Assembly (NCBI GenBank): GCA_963799425.1
Contig: CAWCXA010000017.1
Coordinates: 62,001-126,000, forward strand
Direction: 5' to 3'
Source: CAVWSM01 sp963799425
Lineage (GTDB): Bacteria > Actinomycetota > Actinomycetes > Jiangellales > Jiangellaceae
DNA: 64,000 nucleotides
Part shown: positions 1 through 7,672 of the stretch, one piece after another
Numbering within the stretch: the first letter of the stretch is position 1
Layout of the letters: every line of letters begins with the position of its first letter
The notes under the pieces: generated by a model
Database searches by the model: none
Told to the model about the DNA's origin: nothing
Seen by the model: the letters and a program-made list of their open reading frames with translations, nothing else
Made by a program: the position numbers and the translations under genes

Positions 1-1
1 C

Positions 2-256
2 TGGGCCGTCTCTAGCTACCGCCTCGATGTCAACGCGCTGGCCGCGGCGCCGACACGCATCGTGATTGCTGTGGGCGAGGAGTCCATGGGTACCTTCACC
101 GGACGCACCACGGTGGCCACCGCCGAGTTGCTCGGCCAGCAGGCGACAGACTTCCCGAGCCACCACGGTGGGTTCATGGGCGGCGAGTTCGGTTACGCCG
201 GCCAACCCGAGGCGTTCGCGCGCAAACTGCGCGAGGTCCTCGACGACGACAACTGA
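2..256 (+). CDS. alpha/beta hydrolase, C-terminal end only
   Basis: The window opens inside this gene, and about 84 C-terminal codons are visible before the TGA. The reading frame continues to the left edge (W-A-V-S-S-Y-R-L-D), so the start is missing. The piece FPSHHGGFMGG, about 35 residues before the end, resembles the loop carrying the catalytic histidine near the C-terminus of small alpha/beta hydrolases, and the tail FARKLREVLDD fits the closing helix of that fold. Substrate and exact family cannot be told from the fragment. Confidence 0.6.
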   Translation, partial: WAVSSYRLDVNALAAAPTRIVIAVGEESMGTFTGRTTVATAELLGQQATDFPSHHGGFMGGEFGYAGQPEAFARKLREVLDDDN

Positions 257-330
257 CGCGGTGCACCGCGCGTGTCAGGCGCAGCACGCCGAGGCGGACA
301 GCACGTATCCGACTCAACTGCCCCCTTGGG

Positions 331-1110
331 CTATGGGCTGCTCAAGAACGGTGCGACTGACTCCGCGATCTCAGATGGTGACAGCTCATGGGTAGCCGCC
401 GGCAGCGGCTGATATCGAGCGTTCGGCATCACCCGCTCCAGTGCCCGGGCTGTGTCGGGGCTGGTGTCGGGAGCCAGCAGCAGTGTCGGAACCTGGACTG
501 ATGCCGCCAGGTCGTCGGGCACCAGCCCGTCGCCGAGCATGGCGTAGTCGTACGGGAGGGCACGGGCGCAGTCGACAATGGCGTCACCGGCGGGGGACTG
601 TAGGTAGCCGGCAGCGTCTTGCGTGGAGAGACCAAGACCGGTCAGGAACATGGCGGCCGCATCCCGGTGATCCCCCTTGTCGTGCAGCGCCTGGATCTGG
701 GTGGTCTCGGCGGCGAATGCCGCCCGAGCGCCGTTGTCGTTGTGGCCATGCGGTGTAAATGGCGGGTCGGCGAGCACCAGACTTGCGATCGGCGCACCGC
801 CCGCGGCCGCGCGTAGCGCCAGCGCGGCCCCGGCGGAGTGCCCATACACCCGGACCGACTCGCCGCCGACGGCGATGAGGGCGGCCACATCCTCTACCTC
901 ACGCTCAACCTCGTACTCGGCGTTGTCGCCGCTTCGTCCCCGGCCGCGCCGGTCGAAGTTGTACACCGTGAAGTGCGCCTCCAACGCTCCTGCCAGTGGC
1001 GCGTAGAAGCCATGGTCGGCGAGTGCGCCGCCAACAATGAGCACCGCAGGCCCGGAACCCGACCTGACATAGGCAATCTGGGTGCCATCGGTCGACGTCA
1101 CACGGTCCAT
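331..1110 (-). CDS. alpha/beta-fold hydrolase
   Basis: This is a complete cytoplasmic hydrolase of about 259 residues. The first strands read TQIAYVRSGSGPAVLIVGG, followed by FDRRGRGRSGD and the nucleophile elbow VYGHSAGAAL with its serine. A late ATHELSP supplies the catalytic histidine, and LLLAPDTSPD probably supplies the acid. The start was placed at MDRVTSTDG; an in-frame start five codons upstream (1125) is possible. It converges on the partial hydrolase at 2-256. The family covers esterases, lipases and related enzymes, and no substrate can be assigned. Confidence 0.85.
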   Translation of the reverse strand: MDRVTSTDGTQIAYVRSGSGPAVLIVGGALADHGFYAPLAGALEAHFTVYNFDRRGRGRSGDNAEYEVEREVEDVAALIAVGGESVRVYGHSAGAALALRAAAGGAPIASLVLADPPFTPHGHNDNGARAAFAAETTQIQALHDKGDHRDAAAMFLTGLGLSTQDAAGYLQSPAGDAIVDCARALPYDYAMLGDGLVPDDLAASVQVPTLLLAPDTSPDTARALERVMPNARYQPLPAATHELSPSEIAESVAPFLSSP

Positions 1111-1388
1111 CAGACCCCTCCCCACGCCGAGCCAGGCGAAACCCTGGCACCCGGAAACTGGTCAAAGGACAAGACTGGACACCTGGCCAGAACTCATCGG
1201 TGACCGGACGCGGCGCCCGAATCTGCCGGATGTCGAGCTGTTCTGCCGCTGATCAATCAGTCGTGACGATGAGAGAGCGGTCTGCTGACATGAGTCGATC
1301 CCCCTGAGTCCAGTGCAAACATCGGCGTGTCGGCGGACGGCCACGGCGCTCCTGCATGGAACATGGCCTCCTATCAGAGGGAGCCGTC

Positions 1389-1505
1389 ATGTCCATGCCG
1401 CCACTCGAACCTCCCTCCATGCGGGTAGGCGACGTTGAGCGAGGCGCGTGTCTGCTCGACCGCCAGAGCACCGCAGCCACAATCGACCGTTGGGCGGAGA
1501 CATGA
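1389..1505 (+). CDS. possible 38-residue leader ORF before the AlkD-like gene
   Basis: A short frame begins at an ATG with a purine-rich stretch (AGAGGGAG) in front. It ends in a TGA that overlaps the start of the next gene as ATGA. The overlap suggests translational coupling. The product is not recognised and may simply be a chance ORF. The rest of the 1111-1501 interval, between the divergent hydrolase and the AlkD-like gene, shows no other convincing gene. Confidence 0.25.
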   Translation: MSMPPLEPPSMRVGDVERGACLLDRQSTAATIDRWAET

Positions 1506-2167
1506 CCAACGCAGACACGGCTGCCGGGTTCATGCGTCGCCTCCACGCTCTTCATGCGGCCGGCGACAAGCGGACGCCGATGCGTGAGATCTTTGCGCTC
1601 GCCAAGGAGTTCATCGGGATGCCGCCAGCTGAGATCGAAACCTTGCTTGAGCGGCCAGAGCATGAAGCCCGAGTCGGCGCCGTCAGCATCATGGACTTCC
1701 AGGCCCGGGCCAAGAGCATTCCCCCGGCTCGCCGCCAGGAGCTGTATGACCTCTACGTCCGGCGGCATGACCTGATCGACACCTGGGATCTTGTAGATCG
1801 CGCAGCACCATCAGTGATCGGCGAATACCTCACTGACAAACCTCGCGACGTGCTGTACCAGTTCGCGCGGTCGCCGAACGCGCTGGTGCGGCGTACCTCG
1901 ATCGTCTCAACGTACGCGTTCATCCGAAAGGGCGACCTCGACGACACGTTCGCCATCGCCGACATCCTCGCCGACGACCCCGATGTCCTCGTCCACAAGG
2001 CCGTCGGCGGCTGGGTGCGCGAAGCCGGCAAGCACGATCCGATGAAGTTGCGCCGATTCCTCGACCGGCACGCAGCCACCATGCCGCGCGCGGCTTTGCG
2101 CTATGCCATCGAGCACCTCGACCGGGGCGAGCGGGACCACTACCTTCAGCTGAAGAGGGGCCGTTAG
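1502..2167 (+). CDS. AlkD-like DNA alkylation repair protein
   Basis: The 221-residue product looks like an all-helical HEAT-like-repeat DNA glycosylase that would excise alkylated bases such as 3-methyladenine. The key motif is T94-W-D-L-V-D99, followed by A-A-P; the aspartate of this WDxxD element is catalytic in AlkD. FARSPNALVRRTSIVSTYAFIRKGD and the later DPDVLVHKAVGGWVREAG are typical of the concave DNA-binding face of AlkD proteins. The start is at MTNADTAAG, overlapping a small upstream frame. It is a single gene, not part of an adaptive-response operon here. Confidence 0.85.
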   Translation: MTNADTAAGFMRRLHALHAAGDKRTPMREIFALAKEFIGMPPAEIETLLERPEHEARVGAVSIMDFQARAKSIPPARRQELYDLYVRRHDLIDTWDLVDRAAPSVIGEYLTDKPRDVLYQFARSPNALVRRTSIVSTYAFIRKGDLDDTFAIADILADDPDVLVHKAVGGWVREAGKHDPMKLRRFLDRHAATMPRAALRYAIEHLDRGERDHYLQLKRGR

Positions 2168-2186
2168 CCGCTCAAACGTGCTGGCA

Positions 2187-2765
2187 CTAGTCCGAATCGC
2201 GGTACATGGGAGCGGGCTCCCCGTAGCGCACTCGTCGAACAGCACCCGGGATGGCTCTGGCCAGTGCTTGGGACGCGTCGACGGAACAGCCCACGGTGAA
2301 CTCGATCTCCTCGTTCACATCGCAGGCCAGACACCAGGCTTGATCCTCCGGCCACACGAGGTGCGGCTCCTGCAAGATACCGGCTGCGGAGCCGTACCAG
2401 CCCAGAGCTGGTGCGTCTCTGAGTACTTCGACAGGGCCGGTAAAGAGCAACATGGCTCGATTGGGAATGTCCAATCGCGGCGCTTGCGGCGCCGAATTCG
2501 GGCCCCAGCCCTCCCAGATCGCCGCATACCCGGTGACAGGAGTGGTCGTGCATGAGGCGAGTGTTGCCAGTGCTGTGCGAACGGCATCGGCCGGTGGTTC
2601 GCCCGACGGGTTGACGACATCCGGACCGGGACATTCGGGAAAGGCGATACGTACGTACGCGTCAAAGCCTGGCGGGCCGTACCGAACCAGATCCCACCAA
2701 TAAGCATCCGCCATCAGCAACCACTCCGCTGCGCCTGTGTCTGCAGCGGGCCGAATCTCCGTCAC
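2187..2765 (-). CDS. uncharacterised conserved protein
   Basis: A soluble protein of about 192 residues with an N-terminal segment ADAYWWDLVRYGPPGFDAYVRIAF and many tryptophan, proline and cysteine residues. It has no signal peptide, membrane helix or catalytic motif that I recognise. The tail holds a segment with several acids, VNEEIEFTVGCSVDA. I chose a GTG start at VTEIRPAADTG; another GTG nine codons upstream (2792) is in frame. It converges on the AlkD-like gene, with stop codons about 20 bp apart. No function is proposed. Confidence 0.6.
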   Translation of the reverse strand: MTEIRPAADTGAAEWLLMADAYWWDLVRYGPPGFDAYVRIAFPECPGPDVVNPSGEPPADAVRTALATLASCTTTPVTGYAAIWEGWGPNSAPQAPRLDIPNRAMLLFTGPVEVLRDAPALGWYGSAAGILQEPHLVWPEDQAWCLACDVNEEIEFTVGCSVDASQALARAIPGAVRRVRYGEPAPMYRDSD

Positions 2766-2838
2766 GCTCGTCAGTCTGGTGCAACGGACCACCGGCGCTC
2801 AAATACCACGGGCACGGCGAAGCAGCCGATGCTCGAAG

Positions 2839-3261
2839 TCACTTGGCCTTGGGCGCCGCTCGCGAGCAGGCGGCGCAGGTGCCGAAGACCTCGACGGTAT
2901 GGCTCACGTCGGTGAAGCCGTGCTGCGCGGCGACCTGCTGCGCCCATCGCTCGACGGCTGGGCCCTCGACCTCGACCGTCGCACCGCACGACCGGCAGAC
3001 CAGGTGATGGTGGTGAGTGTCGCCGCAACGGCGGTAGACGGCCTCACCGCTGGCCGTACGAAGCACGTCGATCTCACCGGCCTCGGCGAGCGCGGACAAC
3101 GTGCGGTAGACCGTCGTCAGGCCCACCGACTCGCCCCGGCGCCTCAACACTTCGTGGATCTCCTGGGCACTGCGGAACTCGTCGAGCTCGGCGAGCGCTG
3201 ACGACACCGCGTTGCGCTGCCGCGTGGCACGCAGGGCTACAGGCTGGTCAATGTTCGTCAT
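2839..3261 (-). CDS. zur: Fur-family zinc uptake regulator
   Basis: This 140-residue Fur-type repressor is the last gene of a zinc-uptake operon. Its N-terminal winged helix reads TRQRNAVSSALAELDEFRSAQEIHEVL. After it comes the metal-sensing domain with a four-histidine run in GDTHHHHLVC, a CRSCG pair and a final FGTCAACS pair; the cysteines form the structural zinc site of the family. Its first codons overlap the 3' end of znuB by 14 bp, so it is probably translated from the same mRNA. With zinc it would bind the boxes in front of znuA and shut off the operon that encodes it. Confidence 0.92.
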   Translation of the reverse strand: MTNIDQPVALRATRQRNAVSSALAELDEFRSAQEIHEVLRRRGESVGLTTVYRTLSALAEAGEIDVLRTASGEAVYRRCGDTHHHHLVCRSCGATVEVEGPAVERWAQQVAAQHGFTDVSHTVEVFGTCAACSRAAPKAK

Positions 3262-4246
3262 AGTGGCTCCCGTGCGCGGCGTGCAGGTGCCCGTCGTGCA
3301 GATAGTCGACGTGGTCGTCATGGGGTACGGGGGAGTGGCCGCACTCCTGCCCATGCTCGTGCGCATGCTGCTCGGCACTCACGTGGCGCGGCGTGACGAG
3401 CACGTCGTCCTCGCTCGGCAGCACGCGGGCCACACCCACACGGCGTCGCCGCAACGCCGCACCGAGCGGCCACGCGACAGCGAAGCCGGCCAGCGACAGG
3501 ATGACGATGCTCGGACCCGACGAGGCGTCGACGTAGTAGGAGAACACGACGCCGAGCACAGCAGCCGCAACGCCGAGCACCATCGACAGGAGCAGCGTCG
3601 TGCGGAACGATCGCGCGAACTGTTGCGACGTCGCGACGGGCACCACCATGAGCGCACTGACGAGCAGCAGGCCGACGGTGCGCATCGAGACGGTCACGGT
3701 CACCGCGGCCAGAACGGCGAGCAGCACGCCGTAGGCGCGGACGGGCAGGCCGGCCACCCGCGCGTACTCCTCGTCCTGGCTGAGCGCAAAGAATTGTCGG
3801 CGCAGACCAAGCACGATCACCAGCACGACCACAGCCAACCCGGCAACCACCCACAGATCAGACACAGAGACGGTGGTGATCGATCCGAAGAGGTAGGTGT
3901 TGAGGGTGGCGGCGCTGCTGCCCGCGAGCCCGGTGATCAGCACACCGCCGGCGATGCCGCCGTAGAACAACATCGCGAGCGCAACATCGGCCGATGCCTT
4001 TCCGCGCTGCCGCACGAGCTCGATCGCGACGGCGCCAAGGGTCGCGACGATGATCGCCGTCAACACCGGCGCACGCCCGGTCAGCAGCCCGAGGGCGACG
4101 CCGGTGAGTGCAACGTGCCCGATGCCGTCGCCCATCAAGGCCTGCCGGCGCTGTACGAGGAACGTGCCGATCGCCGGCGCCGCCAGCCCGGTCAGAAACG
4201 CGGCGACCAGCGCCCGCTGCATGAACTCCAGGCTCAAGAAGCTCAT
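3248..4246 (-). CDS. znuB: zinc/manganese ABC transporter permease
   Basis: A 332-residue inner-membrane permease of the ABC-3 (ZnuB) family with about eight hydrophobic helices. GDGIGHVALTGVALG is the conserved early loop and LLLVSALMVVPVATS a later helix pair. It forms the zinc channel with ZnuC and receives zinc from ZnuA. The last 45 or so residues form a cytosolic tail very rich in histidine and acid (SAEQHAHEHGQECGHS, HDDHVDYLHDGHLHAAHG). This tail is not needed for the core fold and may bind incoming zinc. The start overlaps the end of znuC by 4 bp. Confidence 0.92.
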   Translation of the reverse strand: MSFLSLEFMQRALVAAFLTGLAAPAIGTFLVQRRQALMGDGIGHVALTGVALGLLTGRAPVLTAIIVATLGAVAIELVRQRGKASADVALAMLFYGGIAGGVLITGLAGSSAATLNTYLFGSITTVSVSDLWVVAGLAVVVLVIVLGLRRQFFALSQDEEYARVAGLPVRAYGVLLAVLAAVTVTVSMRTVGLLLVSALMVVPVATSQQFARSFRTTLLLSMVLGVAAAVLGVVFSYYVDASSGPSIVILSLAGFAVAWPLGAALRRRRVGVARVLPSEDDVLVTPRHVSAEQHAHEHGQECGHSPVPHDDHVDYLHDGHLHAAHGSHYDEH

Positions 4247-5010
4247 CCGAACAAGCCTTCCTGTCTGGAATCTGCGTGCGGATGGACGTGCTCGTGCCCG
4301 GACTCGGCGTGCGGACCGACGGGCGCAGGCAGCGGCCCGTCGTGCACGACGAGACCGTCGCGCAGCACGACCGCGCGATCGATGAGCGGGGCCAACGGGC
4401 CCATCTCGTGTACGACGAGCAGCACTGTGCGGCCAGACGCCACGAACGCACGCAGCGCGCGGGCGAACGCCTGTTGGCTGGCCTGATCGATGCCCGCGTT
4501 CGGCTCGTCGAGGATCAGCAGGTCGGGCTCAGCCGCGGCTGCGCGAGCGATGAGGACCCGCTGCTGCTGACCGCCCGACAGCTCCGCGACGCTGTCGTCG
4601 GCGCGGTCGGCCAGCCCGACGAGGTCGAGCGCCGCGTCCACCGCGGTGCGGTCGGCGCGGCTGAACGGGCGGAACGGACGCGATCGCGACAGCCGCCCGA
4701 CGGACACGACCTCGCGCACGGTCGCCGGGACGCCGCTGGCCGCGGTCGCGCGCTGCGGTACGTACCCGATGCGCTGCCAATCTCGGAACTGCGCGAGCGG
4801 CGTACCGTACAGCCGTACGTCACCCGCCACGAGCGGGAGCAGCCCGACGATGGCGCGCACAAGGGTCGACTTGCCGGAACCGTTGGCGCCCAGCAAGGTC
4901 ACAACCTCGCCTATGCGAACCGTCAGGTTGACACCTCGCAGCACCGAGCGGCCGCCGAGCACGACGGAGGCGTCCTCGACGCGGACGGCCGGGCTGGAGT
5001 CGACGGTCAT
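4243..5010 (-). CDS. znuC: zinc/manganese ABC transporter ATP-binding protein
   Basis: A 255-residue ABC ATPase that powers the ZnuB channel. The Walker A motif GANGSGKST sits near residue 40, the signature LSGGQQQR near residue 145 and Walker B LLILDEPNAG near 165, with VVHEMG as the switch histidine. The C-terminus carries a histidine-rich tail (ESGHEHVHPHADS), repeating the feature seen in the permease. It overlaps znuA and znuB by 4 bp on each side, so the three are translationally coupled. Confidence 0.93.
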   Translation of the reverse strand: MTVDSSPAVRVEDASVVLGGRSVLRGVNLTVRIGEVVTLLGANGSGKSTLVRAIVGLLPLVAGDVRLYGTPLAQFRDWQRIGYVPQRATAASGVPATVREVVSVGRLSRSRPFRPFSRADRTAVDAALDLVGLADRADDSVAELSGGQQQRVLIARAAAAEPDLLILDEPNAGIDQASQQAFARALRAFVASGRTVLLVVHEMGPLAPLIDRAVVLRDGLVVHDGPLPAPVGPHAESGHEHVHPHADSRQEGLFG

Positions 5011-5945
5011 GAGCAGTGGTTGGCCTTCTGCAGGGCTTCGAGGTTGGCACGCATGAGCGAGAAGTAGTCCTCGCTCTCAGTGTCGTCGGTCAGTCCCTCG
5101 ATGGGATCGAGCACCGCTGCCTTCAGGCCAAGATCGCTCGCAATCGTCTCGGCCACCTTGGGGCTGACGAGGCGCTCGTAGAAGATCGTGTCGACACCGC
5201 TCTGCGCCACGACGTCGTGAACCTCAGCGATCTTGGCTGCCGACGGCTCGGCGTCGGGGTCGAGACCACTGATGCCCTGCATGTGCAGACCGTAGCGGCC
5301 GGCGAGGTAGCCAAACGCCGCGTGGCTGGTCACGAAGGTGTCGATCTCGCAGCTGGCAAGGCCGGTGCGGAACTCGTCGTCGAGCGCCGTGAGCTCTGCG
5401 GTCAGGTCGTCGGCGCGGGAGCGGATGCCGTCGGCGTCGTCGGGCGCAAGCTCGGTGAGCCGATCGGCCACGGCGTCGGCGATCGTCGCCAGCCGGGATG
5501 GGTCGAGCCAGACGTGCGGGTCGAGATCACCGTGCTCGTGCTCCTCCGCGTGCTCCTCTCCCTCGGCGTGCTCCTCCTCACCGCTGAGCGGCAGCAGCTC
5601 GACGACCTCGGCAACGTCGAGTGCCTTGTCGGCCGCGTTCTGGTCGACCGCGTCGTCGACCGCTGGCTGGAATCCGGACTCGTAGACAACGAGGTCGGCT
5701 TCGGCCACTTCACCCACCTGTTGCGGTGTGAGCTCCAGGTCATGCGGCTCAAGGCCGGGAGCGGTGAGGTTCTCGACACGTACGGCGTCGCCGCCGACGC
5801 GCTCCGCCACGTACGCCAATGGGTAGAAGGCCGCTGCGACTGCAGGCCTGGCATCGGTGGAGGCCGCGTCGTTGGAGCCGCAGGCGGCGACCAGCAGGGG
5901 GAGCGCTGCAGCCAAGGCGATCGAGACACCTTTCCGAGTCATCAT
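5007..5945 (-). CDS. znuA: zinc-binding lipoprotein of the ABC transporter
   Basis: This cluster A-I metal-binding protein of about 312 residues is exported as a lipoprotein. Its signal peptide MTRKGVSIALAAALPLLVAAC ends in a lipobox cysteine. The metal ligands are visible as EPHDLELTPQ, DPHVWLDP, SHAAFGYLA and an acidic residue near the end. Between the first two histidines lies the usual charged loop, here HAEGEEHAEEHEHGD. I placed the start at 5945 (MMTRKG; 5942 is equally possible). A longer in-frame start at 5972 would run the coding region through both Zur-like boxes and add residues that spoil the signal peptide. Confidence 0.92.
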   Translation of the reverse strand: MMTRKGVSIALAAALPLLVAACGSNDAASTDARPAVAAAFYPLAYVAERVGGDAVRVENLTAPGLEPHDLELTPQQVGEVAEADLVVYESGFQPAVDDAVDQNAADKALDVAEVVELLPLSGEEEHAEGEEHAEEHEHGDLDPHVWLDPSRLATIADAVADRLTELAPDDADGIRSRADDLTAELTALDDEFRTGLASCEIDTFVTSHAAFGYLAGRYGLHMQGISGLDPDAEPSAAKIAEVHDVVAQSGVDTIFYERLVSPKVAETIASDLGLKAAVLDPIEGLTDDTESEDYFSLMRANLEALQKANHCS

Positions 5946-5982
5946 GAAAACGATTGTCACTTGCACTGACATCCATTGTCAA
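5945..5982 (-). promoter_or_regulatory. znuA promoter with two Zur-like boxes
   Basis: Two 15-bp imperfect palindromes lie 7 bp apart: TGAAAACGATTGTCA (5945-5959) and TGACATCCATTGTCA (5967-5981). The first resembles the actinobacterial Zur/Fur consensus TGAAAATGATTTTCA. Read on the minus strand, TTGACA (5977-5982) and GACAAT (5953-5958) are spaced 18 bp like -35 and -10 elements. The ATG then follows 7 nt after the -10, so the mRNA is probably leaderless. The boxes cover both promoter elements, which would let Zur block RNA polymerase. Confidence 0.75.
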
Positions 5983-6078
5983 AAGCGCAAGGTCGGAACC
6001 CGGCGGTTCCCGGCACGGAAGATAGGTGCCGTACGCGTAGGTTGGGAGCCGATCCGCCCAACCAGGAGGAACTCGGAC

Positions 6079-6429
6079 ATGCTGGCCATCACGCGGCACC
6101 GCGTACCCGAACCCAAGGCCGCCAGCTTCCTCTCCGCCGCGCAGCGCGCCGTGGGCGTTCTGGCCCAGCGGCCCGGCTTCGTCTCGGGGCGCATCGGTCG
6201 GGCCACCGACGACGGCGAGCTCTGGACGTTGGTGACCGAGTGGGTGGATGTGGGCTCCTACCGCCGGGCGCTGTCGGCCCATGACGTCAAGATCGAGGCG
6301 ATCCCGCTGCTGTCGGCGGCGGTCGACGAGCCGACCGCCTTTGAGGTGCTCACGGTGATGGACAGCACAGGCACTAGGTCGACCACCTCGGCGCGAGCGG
6401 CAGACGCTGACACGGTCGGCCGTGGGTAG
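6079..6429 (+). CDS. antibiotic biosynthesis monooxygenase (ABM) domain protein
   Basis: A 116-residue protein of the dimeric ferredoxin-like ABM fold. The sequence runs from a first strand MLAITRHRV through a helix FLSAAQRAVGVLAQRPGF to VSGRIGRATDDGELWTLVTEWVDVGSYRRALS, as in small ABM proteins. A strong ribosome site AGGAGGA sits nine bases before the ATG. The gene overlaps the next by 8 bp. Members include heme-degrading and quinol monooxygenases as well as proteins of unknown role, so the substrate is open. Confidence 0.75.
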   Translation: MLAITRHRVPEPKAASFLSAAQRAVGVLAQRPGFVSGRIGRATDDGELWTLVTEWVDVGSYRRALSAHDVKIEAIPLLSAAVDEPTAFEVLTVMDSTGTRSTTSARAADADTVGRG

Positions 6430-7591
6430 GGGCAACCACCGAGCGGAGGACGTCGCCGACGTCGTCATCGCGCCGGGACCGCGGCGCGCTGTGATGCTCG
6501 CGGTGGTGCCGTTCGTGATCGCCACAGCTGTCGCTCTCGTGCTGCTGTGGCCGCGCGGGGAGACGCCAAGCGTCTCGAGCGTGGTGCGCTACGGCGGGAC
6601 GATCGAGTCGATAACGAACTGTCCTGAGACGCAGCCCGAGGGGGAGGTCACGCAGGAGGGCGAGTGCTTGGAGGGCACAGTCCGGCTCGAGGACGGACCG
6701 GACGAGGGGGAGACCATCCGGATCCTGATCCCGGCCGGGTTCGCGGCGCCGCAGTACGCGGTCGGTGACGAGGTCGTTTTGCAGTACACGGCGGACGCAC
6801 CCCCGGAGTTCCAGTACGACCTTGTCGACTACCAGCGCGGTCCCACCATGATCTGGCTCGCCTTGGCATTCGTCGTGGCCGTGCTCCTGCTCTCCCGATG
6901 GAAGGGCTTCAACGCGCTCCTCGGGCTTGGCGTCACCGGCTTGCTCCTCGTGCTGTTCGTCATGCCGGCCATACTGCAAGGCAAGTCGCCGCTCGGCATC
7001 GCAGTGGTTGGGGCAGCGGCCATCATGATCTCCACGCTCTACCTGGCCCACGGGTTTTCCGTTCGGACGTCTGTCGCGTTGCTCGGCACGTTGGCGAGCC
7101 TGACGCTGACCGGATTGATCGGGTCGCTCGTCTTGACAGTCGGCCGCTTCACTGGGTTCTTCTCGGACGCCGCTGAGTACATCGGCCTGGTCGACTTCCG
7201 CGGGCTGCTCCTGGCGGGGCTCGTGATCGGTGCGCTAGGCGTGCTGGACGACGTGACCGTGACCCAGACCGCTGCCGTGTGGGAGGTCGTACGGGCCGAC
7301 CCGACGATGCCCCGGCGTCGCGTCCTCGCTGCGGGGATGCGCGTCGGCCGTGATCACGTCGCGGCGACGGTCAACACGTTGGTCCTCGCCTACGCCGGTG
7401 CAGCGTTGCCGCTGCTGCTGTTGTTCGAGGCCGCCCAGGTACGTGTGTTCGACGTGCTGACGGGCGAGCTGGTCGCGCAGGAAGTCGTACGGAGTTTGTG
7501 TGGCGGGCTCGGCATTGTTGCTGCGATCCCGATCACGACCGGACTCGCCGCATGGGTCGCCGCCGGACCCCGCCGGACGCGCGCGGGCTAG
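6422..7591 (+). CDS. YibE/F family membrane protein
   Basis: A 389-residue integral membrane protein. A first helix (AVMLAVVPFVIATAVALVLLW) is followed by an exported domain of about 100 residues, which resembles the YibE part (GTIESITNCPE, EGETIRILIPAGFAAPQYAVGDEVVLQY). A multi-helix YibF part follows, with the conserved segment GALGVLDDVTVTQTAAVWE and GRDHVAATVNTLVLAYAGA. The family is widespread but its role is unknown; transport has been suggested. It overlaps the ABM gene by 8 bp. Confidence 0.85.
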   Translation: MGRGNHRAEDVADVVIAPGPRRAVMLAVVPFVIATAVALVLLWPRGETPSVSSVVRYGGTIESITNCPETQPEGEVTQEGECLEGTVRLEDGPDEGETIRILIPAGFAAPQYAVGDEVVLQYTADAPPEFQYDLVDYQRGPTMIWLALAFVVAVLLLSRWKGFNALLGLGVTGLLLVLFVMPAILQGKSPLGIAVVGAAAIMISTLYLAHGFSVRTSVALLGTLASLTLTGLIGSLVLTVGRFTGFFSDAAEYIGLVDFRGLLLAGLVIGALGVLDDVTVTQTAAVWEVVRADPTMPRRRVLAAGMRVGRDHVAATVNTLVLAYAGAALPLLLLFEAAQVRVFDVLTGELVAQEVVRSLCGGLGIVAAIPITTGLAAWVAAGPRRTRAG

Positions 7592-7672
7592 GCTGGTTCT
7601 GACAGCGTGACGGCGTCCGCCGCGGCCCCGTACTCGCGCCCCCCACCGACCGCCAGCCGGATGGAGACTCCC

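Noticed and set aside
5946..5972. Upstream start for znuA (MSVQVTIVF...)
   Set aside because: It would place both Zur-like boxes inside or at the edge of the coding region and puts hydrophobic residues before the basic start of the signal peptide.
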